From Opitutaceae bacterium BACL24 MAG-120322-bin51 (GTDB lineage: Bacteria; Verrucomicrobiota; Verrucomicrobiia; Opitutales; Coraliomargaritaceae): 50,560 bases of DNA. This document shows positions 48,502 through 50,560 of this stretch, piece after piece. The DNA is taken from the NCBI GenBank assembly GCA_905182435.1, contig CAJJBN010000018.1, positions 5,001 through 55,560 of the forward strand, given 5' to 3'. Both the position numbers and the translations under genes were made by a program. The first letter of the stretch is position 1. Each line of letters starts with the position of its first letter. The notes beneath the pieces are model-generated. The model did no database searches, was not told the origin of the DNA, and saw only the letters and a program-made list of their open reading frames with translations.

Positions 48502-50506
48502 ATGAACACAGCCACCACCACTCGTGCTGCAATCCTCTCCCAAGCAGCCAACGAAGCCCGTGGGCTTGCGATCGATGCAATCCACGCCTGCAGCTCTGGC
48601 CACCTCGGCCTACCACTCGGCTGCGCAGAAATCGGCGCCGTCCTATTCGGCGACAACGGCACTCCGCTATAATCCCGCTGCACCAAAATGGCTCAACCGC
48701 GACCGCTTCGTACTCTCAGCTGGCCACGGCTCGATGTTTGTTTACTCATGGCTGCACCTTGCTGGCTATGACCTCTCTCTAGAAGAAGTGAAAAACTTCC
48801 GCGTGCTCGGCTCCGAGACCCCAGGCCATCCTGAGTTCGGCGACACTGCCGGCGTTGAAGCCACCACCGGCCCACTCGGCCAAGGCATCGGCAATGCGGT
48901 CGGGTTCGCGCTTTCCGGTAAGCGTGCGGCGGCACAGTTCAACACCGCCGACCACACCATCTTCGATCAACACATCTTCGCACTCAACGGCGACGGTTGC
49001 CTACAAGAAGGTGTCGCCAAAGAAGCGATCGCTTTTGCGGGGCACAACCAGCTCGACAACCTTATCCTCATCTATGACTCCAACGACGTCACGCTCGACG
49101 CGATGGCAACACAGTCGCAAAGCGAAGATGCCGAAGCGTATTTTATCTCTCAAAGCTGGGATGCGATCACCATTGACGGTCACGATCTGACTGCGATTAA
49201 GGAAGCCATCGCTCACGCTAAGTCCAATGACAACGGTAAACCAACCGTCATCATTGCGAAGACTACAATCGGCAAGGGCATTCCTGAAGTTGCCGGCACA
49301 GCAGCCGGCCACGGCGAAGGCGGCGCAAAGTTTGCCACTGAAGCTCGCAAGGGGCTCGGCCTACCGGAAGAGACTTTTTACGTTTCTGAAGGTGTTCGTG
49401 CACACTTCGCTGCACAAGCCGAGGCAGGCAAAGCCGCCTTCACTGAGTGGGAAGCAACCTACGCAGCATGGAGCGCAGCAAACCCGGTACTGGCTGCTGA
49501 GCTCGAAGCATCCGTCAAAGGCGAGATCCCTGCCGATCTCGTCAGCCGCATCCCAGAATTCGATGCTGGTACTGGCTCAGCAACACGCGCCTCCGGTGGC
49601 GTGGTCATGCAGTCCCTTGCCAAGGAAGTGCCACAAGTCATCACTGGTTCCGCTGACCTTTATGGTTCTACCAAGAACTACATCAAAGACGGCGGCGACT
49701 TCTCCGCCCAAAACTTCGGTGGTCGCAACATCTGGTTCGGTATTCGCGAACACGCAATGGGCGCAATCTGCAACGGTATCGCGTATGACGGTCTATTCCG
49801 CCCAAGTGGCGCGACCTTCCTCGTCTTCGCGGACTACCTTCGTCCCGCGATCCGCCTTGCGGGCCTCGCCAAGTTGCCCGTCACTTACATCTTCACGCAC
49901 GACTCTGTTGGTGTCGGTGAAGACGGCCCAACGCACCAACCCGTCGAAACAGTCAGCGGCCTGCGCGTGATCCCGAATCTTGACGTCATTCGCCCATCTG
50001 ATGCCGAAGAAACCGCAGCCGCATTTGCAGCCGCAACACTTCGCACCGATGGCCCGACCGCATTGATCCTCACTCGTCAAAACATCCCTGCGAATGACAG
50101 CATCAGCATCGCCGATCGTCGCGAAGGCACCCTCAAGGGTGGCTACATCGCGAAGCAAGAATCTGGCGACCTGAAACTCATCATCATGGCAACAGGCTCT
50201 GAAGTGCAACACGCACTCGGCGCAGCGGATCAACTGGGTGACGGCGTACGCGTCGTGTCTCTCCCTTGCTTCGAGCGCTTCGAACGCCAATCAGCAGACT
50301 ACATCGAAAGCATCCTGCCACTTAGCTGCACCGCACGTGTTGCCGTTGAAGCAGGCGTCTCCAGCACATGGGGCAAGTATGTCGGCCTCACCGGCAAGAC
50401 AGTCTGCATCGATCGCTTCGGTATCTCTGCTCCCGGCGACACTGTTATGGCCGAACTGGGTATGACTGCCGACAACGTCGCAGCCGTCGCCAAAGAACTA
50501 CTCTAA
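48502..50506 (+). pseudogene. tkt: Transketolase, frameshifted near 48658
   Basis: Thiamine-diphosphate enzyme of the pentose phosphate pathway. ATG 48502 ([27 protein letters not shown]) reads through [20 protein letters not shown] and then meets a stop at 48672. The next frame continues [26 protein letters not shown], the ThDP motif [25 protein letters not shown]...DSNDVTLD, and the pyrimidine-domain Glu in [12 protein letters not shown], to the end. Removing one G from GG near 48658-48659 gives [15 protein letters not shown], the canonical sequence, with about 667 residues, the usual length. All catalytic segments are intact, so a sequence error is likely. Confidence 0.92.
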
Positions 50507-50531
50507 ACCGTAGCCACGCTTTGAATACAAC

Positions 50532-50558
50532 AGGCCGCCCACATGGGCGGCCTTTTTT
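50532..50558 (+). terminator. Rho-independent terminator of tkt
   Basis: AGGCCGCCC pairs with GGGCGGCCT around ACAT, followed by a T-run, 25 bases after the transketolase stop. Confidence 0.95.
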
Positions 50559-50560
50559 GT

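Overview
The window reads as a chromosomal segment of a Gram-negative bacterium of the Verrucomicrobiota, most likely an Opitutae/Puniceicoccales-type marine lineage. The reasons are an N-terminally extended GreA (a form I also associate with chlamydiae), an SHD1-like domain on a secreted C39-type protease, a complete Mla lipid-transport operon, rpmF-plsX-fabH followed by BamD-like and LptE-like genes, a glucosylglycerate-type solute locus, and verrucomicrobial-style secreted proteins. Few genes carry a clear Shine-Dalgarno motif. This placement is inferred from gene content; no rRNA gene is present.

Layout. 1-4802 (+): truncated FAD monooxygenase, secreted C39-like protease, MalY/PatB C-S lyase, S4-domain RNA-binding protein, frameshifted methyltransferase. 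4811-9793 (-): rsgA, then small and unknown proteins, including a tightly coupled run encoding a TPR/PEGA-like membrane protein, a Gly/Ser-rich exported protein and an exported unknown. 9938-18776 (+): carB, purU (frameshifted), YfgM-like TPR protein, eno (frameshifted), a 555-bp gap packed with REP-like palindromes, sufE, a TatD nuclease, a DUF983 protein. 18793-22182 (-): mlaEFDCA. 22341-24200 (-): giant GreA. 24264-25559 (+): RsmB-type methyltransferase. 25746-29615 (-): trpD-glmM-TPR protein. 29750 (+): uppP. 30915-37299 (-): hrpB, a secreted/variable-protein island, metallophosphoesterase. 37542-43454 (+): ribB(X), elbB, rpmF, plsX, fabH, BamD-like, LptE. 43560-47464 (-): gpgP and a gpgS::glucosylglycerate phosphorylase fusion. 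47891 (-): hisI. 48502-50506 (+): transketolase (frameshifted).

Two regions stand out. (1) 43560-47464: one 995-residue protein joins a GpgS-type glucosyltransferase (makes glucosyl-3-phosphoglycerate) to a GH13_18 phosphorylase of the glucosylglycerate-phosphorylase type (degrades glucosylglycerate), beside the matching phosphatase. Synthesis, maturation and phosphorolysis of a compatible solute would thus sit in two genes. (2) 33512-37299: a secreted protein with a formylglycine-generating-enzyme-like C-type-lectin fold ends in what looks like a diversity-generating-retroelement (DGR) variable region, followed at once by a 36-codon 5' fragment of a protein I associate with DGR loci. No reverse transcriptase is in the window. 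The island lies between an intact metallophosphoesterase gene and a diverged remnant of the same gene's 3' end.

Four genes (a methyltransferase, purU, eno, tkt) are broken by single-base indels that restore canonical protein when corrected. Because enolase and transketolase are core enzymes, sequence or assembly error is the leading explanation. The intergenic regions hold palindromes with compensatory stem changes, an 18-bp tandem repeat, long imperfect inverted repeats, and a recurrent low-complexity word (CTCARGTCTC-like). No tRNA, rRNA, CRISPR array or complete insertion sequence was seen.
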